Positions 8,949-18,950 of a stretch of 64,000 nt of DNA are shown one piece after another. Position 1 is the stretch's first letter, and every line of letters begins with the position of its first letter. Both the position numbers and the translations under genes were made by a program. Origin of the DNA: Sulfolobales archaeon HS-7 (GTDB lineage: Archaea; Thermoproteota; Thermoprotei_A; Sulfolobales; Sulfolobaceae); NCBI GenBank assembly GCA_019704295.1, contig AP024596.1, positions 1,816,001 through 1,880,000 on the forward strand, written 5' to 3'. The notes beneath the pieces are model-generated. The model was not told where the DNA came from, did no database searches, and saw nothing but the letters and a program-made list of their open reading frames with translations.

Positions 8949-10277
8949 ATGTCTGATGAAAAAGAAATTAAGCGTAATACAAACGACAAAAGTAGAAAAC
9001 TTTCGACGGGCGACCTGTTCTTTCTTTCCTTTGGAGGACAAGCTCCCTTTATTTCACTCTTAACTTTCGGCACAGTTATGATATCTGAGGTAGGCAGGCA
9101 AGGTGCCTTCGCTATGTTAGTAGCTACTATTATTGTAGCTTTAAACGGATTAGTCGTAAATAGGCTAAGTAACAGATTTAAGAGAGGTGGAGGATACTAC
9201 ACTTATGCCCACTATGGCTTAACGGAAAACTTAGGTACGAGTACTGGATGGGTTTATCTAGCTTATGCGTTATCATATGGAGGTACATTACTATCTGGAG
9301 GTGCTTACGTAACTTATTATATATTACAAGTTCTTCCTTTTTCCTTACCACCCTTTGTTTTTAATCAATGGTTTATTGCATTGATAATAAGTGGACTGGC
9401 ATCGGGATTAGTTGTGGCGGGGGTGAAAGCTTCAGCTAAATACGCTATGGTAATGTCGTCAATTGAAATGATAGTTATTATAGCGTTATCGATATTCTTT
9501 CTGAGAGATTCTGGATGGCGTTTCTACAATCCGATTTCTTTGAGAATTTCTCCTGCGTTTTTTGAAGCTGTAGTTTTCGGATTAGGAATTCCAACAGGCT
9601 ATGGTTCTATAGCTCCCTTAGGTTACGAAGCTGCGTCAAAAAGCATCGGGAAGGCGGCTATCATAGTAGTATTTTACGGCGGGTTACTAGCAACTTTCTT
9701 TTTCTACTCTTTAGGAGCGCTAGGATTTACGGGCAACCTGGTCCAATACTTACTCACTGACTTCGGAATAATTGGGGCTTTAATCATAGGATTTATTGCC
9801 CTGAATGACGGTACGCTTGGGGGTGTAGCTTACATTCTGGCCAATTCAAGAACACTAAAAGCTATGTCTGAGGACAAAGTCTTTCCCTCTATATTAGGTA
9901 AAAACGTGTCCGGTAAGCCGCTGTATTCGGAGATTCTTATCTCAGGAATTTTTATCACTATAATATCAGTATTAGCAAAATTTATTGGCCTTTATGGGGT
10001 ATTTGTGGTTTTGGGAGGTCTAGCGGGAATTTTCAATCTGTTCATTCATTCTTCCGCAGATCTCTCCCTCGTAAGAATTGCCGCCAAAAGAATGAAAAGG
10101 CATTGGCAGGAGGTCGTCGTAGGCATAGTAGCTACATTAGTGAGCATTGGGGTAATGCTTTATTCCTTTGCCTCCTTTTCGCTAACAATGATAACCATAT
10201 TCCTAGGGTGGATAGTCCTAGGATTTTTCTATTTAGAAATTAAAGAAATGTTATCGTCTTCGACTGAAGAGGGCTAG
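8949..10277 (+). CDS. APC superfamily amino acid permease
   Basis: The 442-residue integral membrane protein has about 12 hydrophobic segments. It starts with a polar tail of ~18 residues, then GDLFFLSFGGQAPFISLLTFG, the first-helix motif of the amino acid-polyamine-organocation transporters. A later loop has PLGYEAASKSIGKA, matching the glycine/glutamate-rich TM6 region where APC carriers bind substrate. It probably imports amino acids or small amines with protons or cations. Substrate cannot be read from sequence. It is a single-gene unit with its own TATA box and, by spacing, a leaderless mRNA. The ATG at 8949 is the only sensible start. Confidence 0.88.
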   Translation: MSDEKEIKRNTNDKSRKLSTGDLFFLSFGGQAPFISLLTFGTVMISEVGRQGAFAMLVATIIVALNGLVVNRLSNRFKRGGGYYTYAHYGLTENLGTSTGWVYLAYALSYGGTLLSGGAYVTYYILQVLPFSLPPFVFNQWFIALIISGLASGLVVAGVKASAKYAMVMSSIEMIVIIALSIFFLRDSGWRFYNPISLRISPAFFEAVVFGLGIPTGYGSIAPLGYEAASKSIGKAAIIVVFYGGLLATFFFYSLGALGFTGNLVQYLLTDFGIIGALIIGFIALNDGTLGGVAYILANSRTLKAMSEDKVFPSILGKNVSGKPLYSEILISGIFITIISVLAKFIGLYGVFVVLGGLAGIFNLFIHSSADLSLVRIAAKRMKRHWQEVVVGIVATLVSIGVMLYSFASFSLTMITIFLGWIVLGFFYLEIKEMLSSSTEEG

Positions 10278-10307
10278 ATTAGTCTTCACAGTATTTTTCA
10301 ATAAACC

Positions 10308-10547
10308 TCATTCAGCACGTATAATAACTGCATATCTAAAGGTATAAAACGGTATATCTGGATCAAACTGTATTACGTCGAATCTTTCTAGGGGATCTGA
10401 AATATCTACAATCTGAATTTCGAAACCGTTGTATAGTCTCTTGGCCAGCTGATAACACGAATCTATCTCCTCTTTTGAATTAGATAAACAAAAGACTCCA
10501 GCGTTATTGGTTATTACAGGTCCGAAAACCGACTTAAAACTTCCCAC
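10308..10547 (-). CDS. Small uncharacterised protein, 79 residues
   Basis: I do not recognise a family. The product begins MGSFKSVFGPVITNNAGVFC and has a mixed alpha/beta look (NSKEEIDSCYQLAKRL helix; EIQIVDISD and FRYAVIIRAE strands), with no membrane segment. It is convergent to the permease gene with a 30-bp gap. Codon use resembles neighbouring genes. The downstream spacer contains repeat-like sequence, so it could also be a survivor of a larger lost region. Confidence 0.55.
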   Translation of the reverse strand: MGSFKSVFGPVITNNAGVFCLSNSKEEIDSCYQLAKRLYNGFEIQIVDISDPLERFDVIQFDPDIPFYTFRYAVIIRAE

Positions 10548-10927
10548 CCCTTGATTATTTAAAGTATGTTAATTTAAGGTTACGGCACCTCATATCCCTT
10601 CAAAGACGATGATTCGCTTCGAACTCCTTTATAGCAATTCTGAACTTTATGCAAATAGAGTTAAATAAGTGATTAAATTAACTTATAGGAATTAAAAATC
10701 CTTCGATTGCTTTTTATTTAGCGCCGTAAAAACTACTGAAATCTAGAAAAGTTCCGTAAGGATTGCACGTTGTTGGACTTTTACTACACGCAAACAATAT
10801 CGTAACTCGGAATTGATAGATTTCAATAATTTCCCGAGAAGATGGATTCCCAAAAACTGAGGAATATCGTAAGGAGTAAATCTTATGGCTTGTAACGAAT
10901 GCTTTAACAAGTTATTCTTTAAGACCT
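10548..10927. repeat. Spacer with degenerate family A repeat units
   Basis: Two stretches, 10687-10755 (ggaattaaaaatccttcgattg) and 10809-10875 (ggaattgatagatttcaata), resemble the 3' half of repeat family A, seen best at 54971-55090 and 60371-60488. The match is by eye and weaker than between those two copies. There is no gene. Confidence 0.4.
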
Positions 10928-11239
10928 TTAGAAAACAACCGATAAATTGTCAAAGGAAGGCCTCTTAAACCCATACCTAATTGGAAGTATTGCTTCGTCT
11001 TCTTTTTCCTTTCCTGAAACTACGCTAAGAATCCTTTCTTTTAATTTGTTCAAGTCTTCAGTAAAATTCAGGACATGACCGTCAACCTCTAAATATACTT
11101 CGTCATTAACAAGTAAGTCCGATTCCGTCTCTATATAAATTCCTCCTATCGAATTCTCCAATTCCGACTTTAGTTGATACATTGTACTTACGGCTTCAGC
11201 ACCACTTCCTAACCCATGAATAACCTTTATCTCAACCAT
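10928..11239 (-). CDS. Uncharacterised protein, 103 residues
   Basis: No family is recognised. The product starts MVEIKVIHGLGSGAEAVST and alternates predicted strands and helices (IYIETESDLLVNDEVYLEV; FTEDLNKLKERILSVVSGK), ending IRYGFKRPSFDNLSVVF. It is soluble, acidic in the middle, with no membrane segment or cysteine motif. It stands alone, flanked by spacers of more than 300 bases on both sides. Codon use is like that of its neighbours, which is why I accept it as a gene. Confidence 0.6.
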   Translation of the reverse strand: MVEIKVIHGLGSGAEAVSTMYQLKSELENSIGGIYIETESDLLVNDEVYLEVDGHVLNFTEDLNKLKERILSVVSGKEKEDEAILPIRYGFKRPSFDNLSVVF

Positions 11240-11567
11240 TAAACCACGTTATTTAGATTATGAGTGAAGTGTTATATAATCAGTTTGTCGTGATATTACC
11301 ATGTCTTGATCCGCAATACACCCAGATGAAACCCCTTAACGAGGTATGTTAAGTGATCTTCTACATGCGTTTTAGAAGTCAGCATTATCTAGAATATACG
11401 CAAGAGCCGTTATTATCTATTTTAATGATCTTGTTATAATGTAAGTCCTCAGTTGGCTTCTGCGAAAATATTACAGCATCTGTTGGAATTTCAGACATGC
11501 TGATTTATCGTCACTAATAGTATTAATGGTATGTATAAGTACTCGCGTTATTTATGTTAAATTCAGA
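11240..11567. other. Intergenic spacer, no gene seen
   Basis: AT-rich sequence between the promoter side of the 103-residue protein gene and the 3' end of ogg. No RNA gene or convincing repeat is visible. Confidence 0.4.
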
Positions 11568-12182
11568 CTATTTTAGGATAGTCCCTGTCTCACGATACCA
11601 AAGGTAGAGGTCTAGAATTCCTGGTTTCAAATTAAAATTACGGGAAATTGAACTCAATACGGATTCTAGGTAAAGATACCTTTTTCTCGTTAATGACGTT
11701 TTAACGGGAACATATTCCGATAAATAGTCAATTACATGCCTATCGATTATACCCAATTCATAAAAACCTACATTTCTAAGAAAATGACTTGCCTCCTTAA
11801 GACCAATTCCATCGATTTGTAACAGGAATTCCCGTGCCTCAAACTGATCCCTTTTCGCAACGGGGAAAACTGCGTCCCTTAGGCTCCGCCTCCACTTCAA
11901 TGCACTAACTAAATATCCAGATTTAATGTTATAAAACCTATACCCTGAGTCCCTTAACCTTTTGGAAATTAAGTTGCGGTCGCCCGTTAAAATTATATCA
12001 TAGATATTATTCCATGCCCCATAGGCTGATATAAATGAAGAGTTAGCTGTTAGTATACAAAGTAACAGTTCCCTAAACCATTTCTCGTTACTTGCTCTTC
12101 TGTTAAGTTCGAACTCCTCAACCCTTTCTAATACTCTTGCCCTTAGTCTTTCGTCTTTTACGAGTTCTTTTAGTCCTCGCAT
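11568..12182 (-). CDS. ogg: 8-oxoguanine DNA glycosylase/AP lyase, Ogg2 type
   Basis: This base-excision-repair enzyme removes 8-oxoguanine and nicks the abasic site. At 204 residues it has Ogg2-family length. The helix-hairpin-helix LLQIDGIGLKEASHFLRNVG (about 120-139) holds the catalytic Lys129, and IIDRH holds the catalytic Asp147, giving the K-x17-D spacing of the family. Earlier blocks (WFRELLLCILTANSS) also fit. The ATG lies 65 bp inside the upstream 165-residue gene, in a different frame, so the two are likely co-transcribed and may be translationally coupled. Confidence in function is high. Confidence 0.92.
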   Translation of the reverse strand: MRGLKELVKDERLRARVLERVEEFELNRRASNEKWFRELLLCILTANSSFISAYGAWNNIYDIILTGDRNLISKRLRDSGYRFYNIKSGYLVSALKWRRSLRDAVFPVAKRDQFEAREFLLQIDGIGLKEASHFLRNVGFYELGIIDRHVIDYLSEYVPVKTSLTRKRYLYLESVLSSISRNFNLKPGILDLYLWYRETGTILK

Positions 12183-12615
12183 TTTTCTGTTTTTTCTTAC
12201 TCTCGATTTTAGGTTTACTTTGCTCTTTCTCTGTTTTAGTAACGATCTTTACATTGCCGTTTCCCCAGAAGGTAACTAGTTCTACTTTTTCTGACAACTC
12301 TACGTCGCCTTTGAAAAGAAGGGTATTCTCTAACGGATATTCTGTTATTGCGTTTTCCTGTTCTGCGGAATTTACTACAGTTAACTTGGTTATTGGAGTA
12401 GGCGTGGGAAACAGTAAATTTCCCCTTCCTCCATTAATGAATATTAGGGAATCATCAGCATTAGTTATCCTATACACCCTTTCCCCGTCATTCATATGTT
12501 CCGCATCGGACTCTGTAATGTTTGCCTCCTCTTCCTTAACTTTCTTCACCATATCGAAGGTTACACCATAAATAGATACTTTTTGCTGTTCGTAGACTTC
12601 TACTTTCATCTTCAA
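12118..12615 (-). CDS. Uncharacterised protein with a Lys/Arg-rich C-terminal tail
   Basis: The 165-residue product is not a family I recognise. Residues 1-125 look like a beta-rich domain (KVEVYEQQKVSIYGVTF; RVYRITNADDSLIFINGG). The last ~40 residues are extremely basic (KKQKNARTKRTRKRRKTKGK), suggesting nucleic-acid binding. That basic tail is encoded in the 65-bp out-of-frame overlap with ogg, so the composition may partly reflect dual coding. The gene is upstream of ogg on the same strand; a link to DNA repair is inference from position only. Start: first ATG. Confidence 0.6.
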   Translation of the reverse strand: MKMKVEVYEQQKVSIYGVTFDMVKKVKEEEANITESDAEHMNDGERVYRITNADDSLIFINGGRGNLLFPTPTPITKLTVVNSAEQENAITEYPLENTLLFKGDVELSEKVELVTFWGNGNVKIVTKTEKEQSKPKIESKKKQKNARTKRTRKRRKTKGKSIRKG

Positions 12616-13335
<720 letters not shown>

Positions 13336-13419
13336 ACGATATTAACCCGCTATTAATTAATAAAAGATTAACTAACACTCGCTTTCCCTAAGAATCGACT
13401 CTCGGTAGAAGTATCTTCT

Positions 13420-14145
13420 TTAGGCTAGCTTCGTCCATACAAGAGGTATTATTTTCTCATATTTTAAGTCGTTTATAATTACGCTAATTTCGACCCTGTT
13501 TAGATTTGGATCCCTCTTAATACTTATTGAAGGTGTTCCCAAGTAAGTCAGTTTATCTTTTATAATATTCTCATTAAGTTCATATTCTAAATTGAAACAA
13601 GTAAGTAGCGTAAGAAGTTGATTATTCTTAATTTTTCCATCAGAGGCTTTACACTTTTTTGATATAAATGACGAAATTAGATAGTCGAGAGTTATTGGTA
13701 TCTCGGATGCAGATAATCCCACTGGGGGAAGAAGCAATTTAATGTTCCTTTTGCTTTTTTCAACTTTCTTTATCAAGAGTTCGGTGTCTAAGAAAAAGAA
13801 CCTTTTGTTACAACATGCTATCTCGTCTACATCAAGTTTGACTATTTCAGCCTTACCTTCTGTCCTTCCGTGAAACTTCGATATGAACGTCTCTTTGGTC
13901 GGAGAGGCAAAGAAAACTGCCATAATTTTAGATTCAACTAATGCAGGAATTCTCTCATGAATGTTATATGAGAGAAAATACACATCATGATATTTGAGAT
14001 GGAATGATTTTACCGTGTCTGCTACGATCTCAAATACTGTAGAAAGCAGTTTGTTTCTCCTTATGATTAACCATTCTCCAAATTCGTCCTCATATATCAT
14101 CTCTTTACCGTCATTATGCTTCTTGAAAAGCCGCACAAAAGTCAC
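13420..14145 (-). CDS. Uncharacterised protein, 241 residues, upstream neighbour of TBP
   Basis: I do not recognise the family. The product is soluble with no clear membrane segment. It has a C-x2-like cysteine pair (EIACCNKRFFF) and a Lys-rich middle (KKVEKSKRNIKLLLPPVG), and ends in predicted beta strands (NRVEISVIINDLKYEKIIPLVW). It lies on the same strand as tbp, 74 bp downstream of its stop, so read-through from the TBP promoter is possible. Length and codon use argue for a real gene, perhaps restricted to Sulfolobales. Confidence 0.65.
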   Translation of the reverse strand: MTFVRLFKKHNDGKEMIYEDEFGEWLIIRRNKLLSTVFEIVADTVKSFHLKYHDVYFLSYNIHERIPALVESKIMAVFFASPTKETFISKFHGRTEGKAEIVKLDVDEIACCNKRFFFLDTELLIKKVEKSKRNIKLLLPPVGLSASEIPITLDYLISSFISKKCKASDGKIKNNQLLTLLTCFNLEYELNENIIKDKLTYLGTPSISIKRDPNLNRVEISVIINDLKYEKIIPLVWTKLA

Positions 14146-14219
14146 TTAATTATATCTCTTGTCTCAAGAATAAAAAAATAAGGCTAAATAGTGTAGATTG
14201 AGGAGGTCAGATTTCACAG

Positions 14220-14822
14220 CTAAAATTCTATATCCTCTTCTTCCTCTTGTTGTCTAACACACTGTATTTCAACAAGCTTATCAAATATTTTCCTGACAGC
14301 CTTTACCACTTCCTCCTCACTCTTTGCACCGGTTATGACCATTTTCCCACTGCTAAATATCAAAAGAACAACACGAGGGTCAAACATTCTGTAAATAAGT
14401 CCCGGAAACTGTTCAGGTTCATACATTATGTTCTCAAGGAGATATGCCGCCTTATCTAAGTTTACTATTAAATGGAGATTTGCGGACGCTACGATATTCT
14501 GGATCTGAATTTTAGGCCTCCCAGTAATATTTATTCCATATTTCTTTAAGGTCCTTATAATTCTTTTTACCGCCGTGATTAATTCATCTGTGCTCTTTGC
14601 ACCAGTTACTACCATTTTACCCGACTTGAATATCAGAGACGTAACCTTGGGATTCTCTAAACGAAAAATTAGACCCGGAAACTGATCTGGATCGTACTCG
14701 ACATTAGGTACACTCCTCTCCATAGCGTAGAGATCCAATCCCTGTTCAAGTGAAACAGTAGCAACTATATTCTCTACGTTTTGAGCAGCCGTATACTCTA
14801 TCTTTTCTTTACCGTTGCTCAT
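14220..14822 (-). CDS. tbp: TATA-box-binding protein
   Basis: TBP binds the TATA box and recruits TFB and RNA polymerase. The 200-residue protein contains two direct repeats of the saddle fold: repeat 1 (about 10-98: [19 protein letters not shown] ... [30 protein letters not shown]) and repeat 2 (about 102-190: [10 protein letters not shown] ... [30 protein letters not shown]). A short acidic tail (EEEEDIEF) is typical of archaeal TBPs. Unlike many genes here it has a leader: TATA box at 14877-14886 and a Shine-Dalgarno-like GGTGAT three bases before the ATG. Confidence 0.98.
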   Translation of the reverse strand: MSNGKEKIEYTAAQNVENIVATVSLEQGLDLYAMERSVPNVEYDPDQFPGLIFRLENPKVTSLIFKSGKMVVTGAKSTDELITAVKRIIRTLKKYGINITGRPKIQIQNIVASANLHLIVNLDKAAYLLENIMYEPEQFPGLIYRMFDPRVVLLIFSSGKMVITGAKSEEEVVKAVRKIFDKLVEIQCVRQQEEEEDIEF

Positions 14823-14876
14823 CTCATCACCTCATAATTTGAAGAATGTGAGCGTTCTCTCATGTTCTCCTAAAAA

Positions 14877-14886
14877 GATATATATA
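14877..14886 (-). promoter_or_regulatory. TATA box of tbp
   Basis: On the minus strand the sequence is tatatatatc, about 55 nt before the tbp ATG. Predicted transcription start near 14852-14857 gives a leader of ~30-35 nt ending in GAGGTGAT just before the start codon. This suggests SD-led rather than leaderless translation for TBP. Confidence 0.5.
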
Positions 14887-15030
14887 CCTCCTATTTAAAT
14901 CCATCACTTATAAACACTGAGTATGCCACTGCCAGTATAGTTAGCTTAATAAGTTGTTTAAAGAATCATATTTCATAGATGATATACCGCTGTAAGGGCT
15001 GAAAAAGTGATGTGAACTGGGCTGTTGAAC

Positions 15031-15306
15031 ATGAAGTGGTTTAAGAAGAGGGAGATAATAGCTTATATGTTATTGAGGCAGAATTTTGGAGATAAGGAAT
15101 TCACTTTGTTCGAGGGAATCGAGCTACTAAGCCCTTATTTTTCTAAAAGAGTTGCTAAAAACATAGTTATTTACCTCAAAAAGAGAGGACTATTAGTATG
15201 CAAGGGAAATAACCTAAAGGTTGAGGATTTGTACTTGTACCTACAGGAAAAGCTGCTCCCAGAATACTTGAACAGGAGAATTACTCTTCGTCAAAAATCT
15301 CAATAG
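15031..15306 (+). CDS. Small winged-helix-like protein
   Basis: From the ATG at 15031 (a TTG at 15025 is an alternative) the product has 91 residues. The pattern FTLFEGIELLSPYFSKRVAKNIVIYLKKRGLLVCKGNNLKV reads as helix-turn-helix plus wing, as in small archaeal transcription regulators. It is divergent from tbp (about 200 bp apart) and convergent with the next gene, overlapping it by 26 bp. A role in regulating tbp is a guess from position. No enzyme motifs are seen. Confidence 0.6.
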   Translation: MKWFKKREIIAYMLLRQNFGDKEFTLFEGIELLSPYFSKRVAKNIVIYLKKRGLLVCKGNNLKVEDLYLYLQEKLLPEYLNRRITLRQKSQ

Positions 15307-15607
15307 TGACCTTAGCTTTAACCTCCTTTCTACTGAGTGGAGGAACAGACGTTCCTAAGTCAACTCCGGCTACTACTGTATTTCCCAAGGAATCAGTAAA
15401 AGATACTTCTGCCAGGAACTTTTTACTCATTTCGGGATTCTGCATCATCTTCATAACCTCGCTGTATATTCGACTAAGAGCCATTTGGAGTGATAACGGA
15501 CTTGTAAAATCTTCCGGTTTTAGTTGAATTGACACTAGATTACCCATCACTTCTCCTATCTTAGCCTTTGCTTCAAACTCTACTTTGAAACTAGGTTGAG
15601 AACTCAT
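15281..15607 (-). CDS. Uncharacterised conserved-looking protein, 108 residues
   Basis: No family name can be given. The product starts MSSQPSFKVEFEAKAKIGEVM and appears as a beta-alpha-beta domain (NLVSIQLKPEDF; LSLQMALSRIYSEVMKMMQ; KKFLAEVSFTDSLGNTVVAGVDLG), ending EVKAKVTIEIFDEE. It lies between alba and the wHTH gene; its 3' end overlaps the latter. It is on the same strand as alba, 79 bp downstream, so the two may share a transcript. Clean codon use supports it as a gene. Confidence 0.65.
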   Translation of the reverse strand: MSSQPSFKVEFEAKAKIGEVMGNLVSIQLKPEDFTSPLSLQMALSRIYSEVMKMMQNPEMSKKFLAEVSFTDSLGNTVVAGVDLGTSVPPLSRKEVKAKVTIEIFDEE

Positions 15608-15685
15608 ATCTACCTGACAATATTAAGGAGGAATGCATATTAAAACTTTGTAGTAAGCAGTAAAAACTGAAACATTTAAAAATTT

Positions 15686-15982
15686 TTATGCCTTCTTGCT
15701 TACGCCTATTTCTATCGTGGATACTCTAGATTGCCTTCCATCTTGACTTGTTACAACTTGGCTTCCTATCTTTATTTCCTTTATAGTTATCTTATCAGGA
15801 AGGAACCTGTTCCTTACAATTTCTACAGTATCTACGGCTTTACTTATGGCCCTGCCCCTAGCCTTTATGGTTATTTCTGGCACTCCCTGATTTAACAGGG
15901 TTAGGGACGCTAACACATAGTTCATTACAGGTTTCTTTCCTACTAAGACTACATTACTTGGTGTTGGAGACGTTGTGGACAT
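15686..15982 (-). CDS. albA: Alba1 chromatin protein (Sac10b family)
   Basis: Alba coats DNA and RNA as dimers and is a main chromatin protein of Sulfolobales. I choose the ATG at 15982, not the one four codons upstream, because it puts the DNA-contacting lysines at 16 and 17 as in Sso10b and is preceded by a GGTGAT Shine-Dalgarno-like site. The 98-residue product contains [16 protein letters not shown], then [21 protein letters not shown] and [19 protein letters not shown]. Lys16 is the reported acetylation target in Sulfolobus. An N-terminal acetyltransferase and a second Alba are in the same window. Confidence 0.97.
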   Translation of the reverse strand: MSTTSPTPSNVVLVGKKPVMNYVLASLTLLNQGVPEITIKARGRAISKAVDTVEIVRNRFLPDKITIKEIKIGSQVVTSQDGRQSRVSTIEIGVSKKA

Positions 15983-16057
15983 CTTATCACCCATACCGTC
16001 AGGGTTACATAAGATATTTAGAGTTTTAAAAGCTAACGCATTGAGTGGTTGCGTTTT

Positions 16058-17857
16058 TTACGTAGCCTCTTCAGAGGACTCGCTCTTTATCTCCATCCTT
16101 GAATTATTATACATTTCAATGATCTCATCGGTAGTTGTAGCGTCTTCAGGGGATTTATCGTCTCTCCATCTAATAAAACGGGGGAATCTCACAGACAGTC
16201 CAACATCTTTCTTGAATACGTCGGAACAACATGGGTGATTTAGTGATAGTGTAAGTTCAGCACCTCTAATTTCCATCAGAACAGCAGGTTCAAGCCATAT
16301 ATCAGGTTCGAGTTTGCTCTCAACACGGGGATGCTTATTTTCTCTCCTCCACTGCAAAATCCTCTTTTGTAACTCCGCCAAATCGTCCTCACTGAATCCA
16401 GACGCTACCTTACACAACGCTTCAAACACGTCTTTATGTGGATTGTAGGCAGCAGCTAGTACCGAACTATAGATTCCACCTCTTTTTCCTCTTCCGTAGA
16501 ATGCTCCAACGGCCACTAAGTCCAACGTGTCCGCCATCTCATTACGGTAATCTCGTTTTAGCTTTATCCACTGCCATCCTCTAGCCCCCGCTTGATACTT
16601 AGAATCCTCTGAAATCGATTTAACCATAACTCCCTCTGCTCCTTCATTTATTGCCTGATAAAAGAATCTCTCTAGCTCGGTCACATTACTTACTATAACA
16701 CTATTAGCAATAGTTACATTCTCATTCTGCTCTACTATTCCTTCAAGCGCTTTTCTCCTCTCTAGTTGACCTTTTACTGTATAATCCTCGTCATTGAGGA
16801 ACATTAGATCGAATAAAAAAACTTTTACCGGATACTCCTTTACTGCCGAATGAATGTCATTCTTTCTCTTTCTGTGCATGAGTTCTTGAAAGGGTCTCAT
16901 TTCCTGACTTTCTGGATCAATTGCTACTATTTCGCCTTCTATAATGAAATTATTGGCTTTGACTGATTTATTGATGTATTCAACAACGTCTGGATACTGA
17001 GAGCTTATATTTTCAAGCCTCCTAGAGTAGATGAAAGTTTTACCTTCCCTCCGATGTATTTGTCCTCTTTCCCCATCATATTTATAATCAACTAATGCCC
17101 TTCCATTAACTTTTGTTATTATCTCTGAAGGTTCTGATAATCTTTCAGCCAACATGGGCCTTATCGGAATTCCTGGTTCCGGTTTTACGTTTTTAATTGC
17201 CTCGATACCGTCTTTGACCAGAATTTTCGCTATTGTTCCGAGATCTGCCCTCAAGTTATATGCCCTCTCTATTATTTCGCTGTTCTGCTGTTCACCGGTA
17301 TATGCTAAGGCCATCGCATCAATTATAGTAGAATCTCCTATGCCGACTCTCAGTTTGCCTTCTACAAACCTCACAATGTATTTTGCCTCTAAGGGTGAGG
17401 ACTGTTTTATTAGACCTGTTAGGAGTTTGATTTTAAGATCTCTACTTCTCTCTCCCGTCATTGTTGCAATTCTAGTTAGCGTATCATATACCATTTCCAC
17501 TGTAAGGGAATTCTGATTTATCCCGAGAAAGGTCGATAACGATTTGGAATCAACTTTTCCTTTTAGTTCCGCTACAACCTCACCAAGGTCTCCAACCTCA
17601 TTAAGCCGTTTATCGATAGAACTTTCGGATATGCCCGTAGCCGCTTCTACTGCTTTTATAATAAATCTCTCACCTATGCCAAGTTCGGGCATTCCCAGAA
17701 AATCAGGCCAGAGCTTACCCTGAATAATGTAAATTATCTTATCAACGTGCTGTTTATCAGTTTTAAGGAAAAGTTCTGACAATAGATTGGTAAGCTGAAT
17801 TCTCGACGATATCTTTTCCAATCTATCGAAATACTCTGCAACGATTTTGAAATCCAT
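16058..17857 (-). CDS. lig: ATP-dependent DNA ligase
   Basis: The enzyme seals nicks in Okazaki-fragment joining and repair. At 599 residues it matches the crenarchaeal replicative ligase. An N-terminal DNA-binding domain (1-230) is followed by the adenylation domain with VDYKYDGER, in which Lys259 accepts AMP. Later motifs are [11 protein letters not shown] (III), AEGVMVKSI (IV) and [10 protein letters not shown] (V), then an OB domain ending in [16 protein letters not shown] (VI). It is on the same strand as alba, 75 bp upstream of its start. Start: the first ATG. Confidence 0.96.
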   Translation of the reverse strand: MDFKIVAEYFDRLEKISSRIQLTNLLSELFLKTDKQHVDKIIYIIQGKLWPDFLGMPELGIGERFIIKAVEAATGISESSIDKRLNEVGDLGEVVAELKGKVDSKSLSTFLGINQNSLTVEMVYDTLTRIATMTGERSRDLKIKLLTGLIKQSSPLEAKYIVRFVEGKLRVGIGDSTIIDAMALAYTGEQQNSEIIERAYNLRADLGTIAKILVKDGIEAIKNVKPEPGIPIRPMLAERLSEPSEIITKVNGRALVDYKYDGERGQIHRREGKTFIYSRRLENISSQYPDVVEYINKSVKANNFIIEGEIVAIDPESQEMRPFQELMHRKRKNDIHSAVKEYPVKVFLFDLMFLNDEDYTVKGQLERRKALEGIVEQNENVTIANSVIVSNVTELERFFYQAINEGAEGVMVKSISEDSKYQAGARGWQWIKLKRDYRNEMADTLDLVAVGAFYGRGKRGGIYSSVLAAAYNPHKDVFEALCKVASGFSEDDLAELQKRILQWRRENKHPRVESKLEPDIWLEPAVLMEIRGAELTLSLNHPCCSDVFKKDVGLSVRFPRFIRWRDDKSPEDATTTDEIIEMYNNSRMEIKSESSEEAT

Positions 17858-17911
17858 AATAAGAAATAATAGTATTCTACAAATAAAACCTCTAACTCAA
17901 GTATTGGCGTT

Positions 17912-18265
17912 TCAGAAAAAAGTTCTCTCAGAAAAGAGCTTATCGTCAGCTCGAATTTCTACCTCAGGATACATATCCATTAGTATTTTATCAAAGTCTA
18001 CTTTACTCAATGTCTTTAGGTAATCCTTTAAGTTTTCGCTATTTACATCTCGAGTCTTCACAACGAGGTTACATATATATGTAGCCATCTGCGTATTACA
18101 CACTATTGCCTTAATTATTCTAATTTCATCCACTTCAAGGTCGAAATTAAAATATGCAATTAGACCACTAATTTTCTTCTTAGTCGGAATTATTGTATCA
18201 ATTATCATTAAATTATTCTCCTCTACTGTCGTTACCTGTAAGCCGTTCATTAAGATTTTTTTCAA
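17912..18265 (-). CDS. Uncharacterised protein, 117 residues
   Basis: Not a recognised family. The product has predicted strands (NNLMIIDTIIP; GLIAYFNFDLEVDEIRIIKAIV) and a helical second half (SENLKDYLKTLSKVDFDKILMDMYPEVEI). There is no membrane segment and no metal motif. It sits between a zinc-ribbon gene (33 bp upstream) and the ligase (54 bp downstream), all on the minus strand, so it probably belongs to one transcript with them. A link to replication or repair is suggested only by that position. Confidence 0.6.
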   Translation of the reverse strand: MKKILMNGLQVTTVEENNLMIIDTIIPTKKKISGLIAYFNFDLEVDEIRIIKAIVCNTQMATYICNLVVKTRDVNSENLKDYLKTLSKVDFDKILMDMYPEVEIRADDKLFSERTFF

Positions 18266-18297
18266 GTGACAAAACCTTAAGATAGTTTAGTAGTAGT

Positions 18298-18513
18298 TCA
18301 TATAGTAATTAGTTGTTCCCCACAAAAGGGACATTTGTATTTAACGTTCCTTGCATCAGCCTCACAAAAATACGCTCTTAGTTTCTCAGCATCTTTTGGA
18401 CACGTATATATGATAGTGCCTCCTACCCTAATGCTCCTACTGCATATCACGCACTTATGCGTCAACCATCCAGAGTGGCCATAGGCGTTAGTTCCCTTCA
18501 TTCTTATACTCAT
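18298..18513 (-). CDS. Small zinc-ribbon protein, 71 residues
   Basis: The product has CVICSRSIRVGG, then CPKDAEKLRAYFC and a terminal KCPFCGEQLITI. That gives two CxxC knuckles plus two extra cysteines, likely to bind one or two zinc ions. The N-terminus (MKGTNAYGHSGWLTHKC) is basic and polar. Such stand-alone zinc ribbons in archaea are usually nucleic-acid- or protein-binding partners. It is the first gene of a likely minus-strand unit with the 117-residue protein and DNA ligase. Specific function unknown. Confidence 0.7.
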   Translation of the reverse strand: MSIRMKGTNAYGHSGWLTHKCVICSRSIRVGGTIIYTCPKDAEKLRAYFCEADARNVKYKCPFCGEQLITI

Positions 18514-18950
18514 TTAGCAATCACACGTGTTGTTAAGTTAACTACACTATAAATAATTTCCGCTATTATTACCTACCTTAAGCAATGGAAAAACATTGAT
18601 AAAACTAACCAGTGGTAATTCAGGGTTCTTTTACTAATGTAACTTATGAGAAAGGTCGACGAAATAAAGTAAATTGTTGAGCGTAAATTCCCATGCCGTC
18701 ATTGCTGTAGTATTGAATTAAATTGTTACAATTATTGAAATAAACTGAATTTGCAAGGGAGAACTGAATTACCCATTTTCAAGAACAGATTATATTCTTC
18801 ACCATTAAGGAATTTCTAAGTTAACCGTAATAACAACTTCCTTAACTCGAATTAAAAAAAGATTCTTCGAAATTTACTAGGTTTCCTTGAATGTAATAAT
18901 TGGCATATGCTTTTAATTTAAGCAATGTAGACATAAAGATAGAATACCTG
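18514..18950. other. Spacer with repeat B and promoter of the coiled-coil gene
   Basis: It contains repeat family B copy 2 (listed separately). A TATA-like tttaattta at 18910-18918 lies about 30-40 nt before the ATG at 18951. No gene is present. Confidence 0.45.
18616..18775 (+). repeat. Dispersed intergenic repeat family B, copy 2
   Basis: It aligns with 8154-8313 in the same orientation. Shared blocks are taattcagggttcttttac, tgtaacttatga, ttgagcgtaaattccca, and aataaactgaatttg. The two copies differ by small gaps and scattered substitutions, which means they are old. It is noncoding. Confidence 0.65.

Noticed and set aside
12137..12571. A 144-codon plus-strand frame opposite the basic-tailed gene
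   Set aside because: Its composition is the complement of the Lys/Arg-rich and beta-rich gene on the other strand; no promoter or recognised domain.
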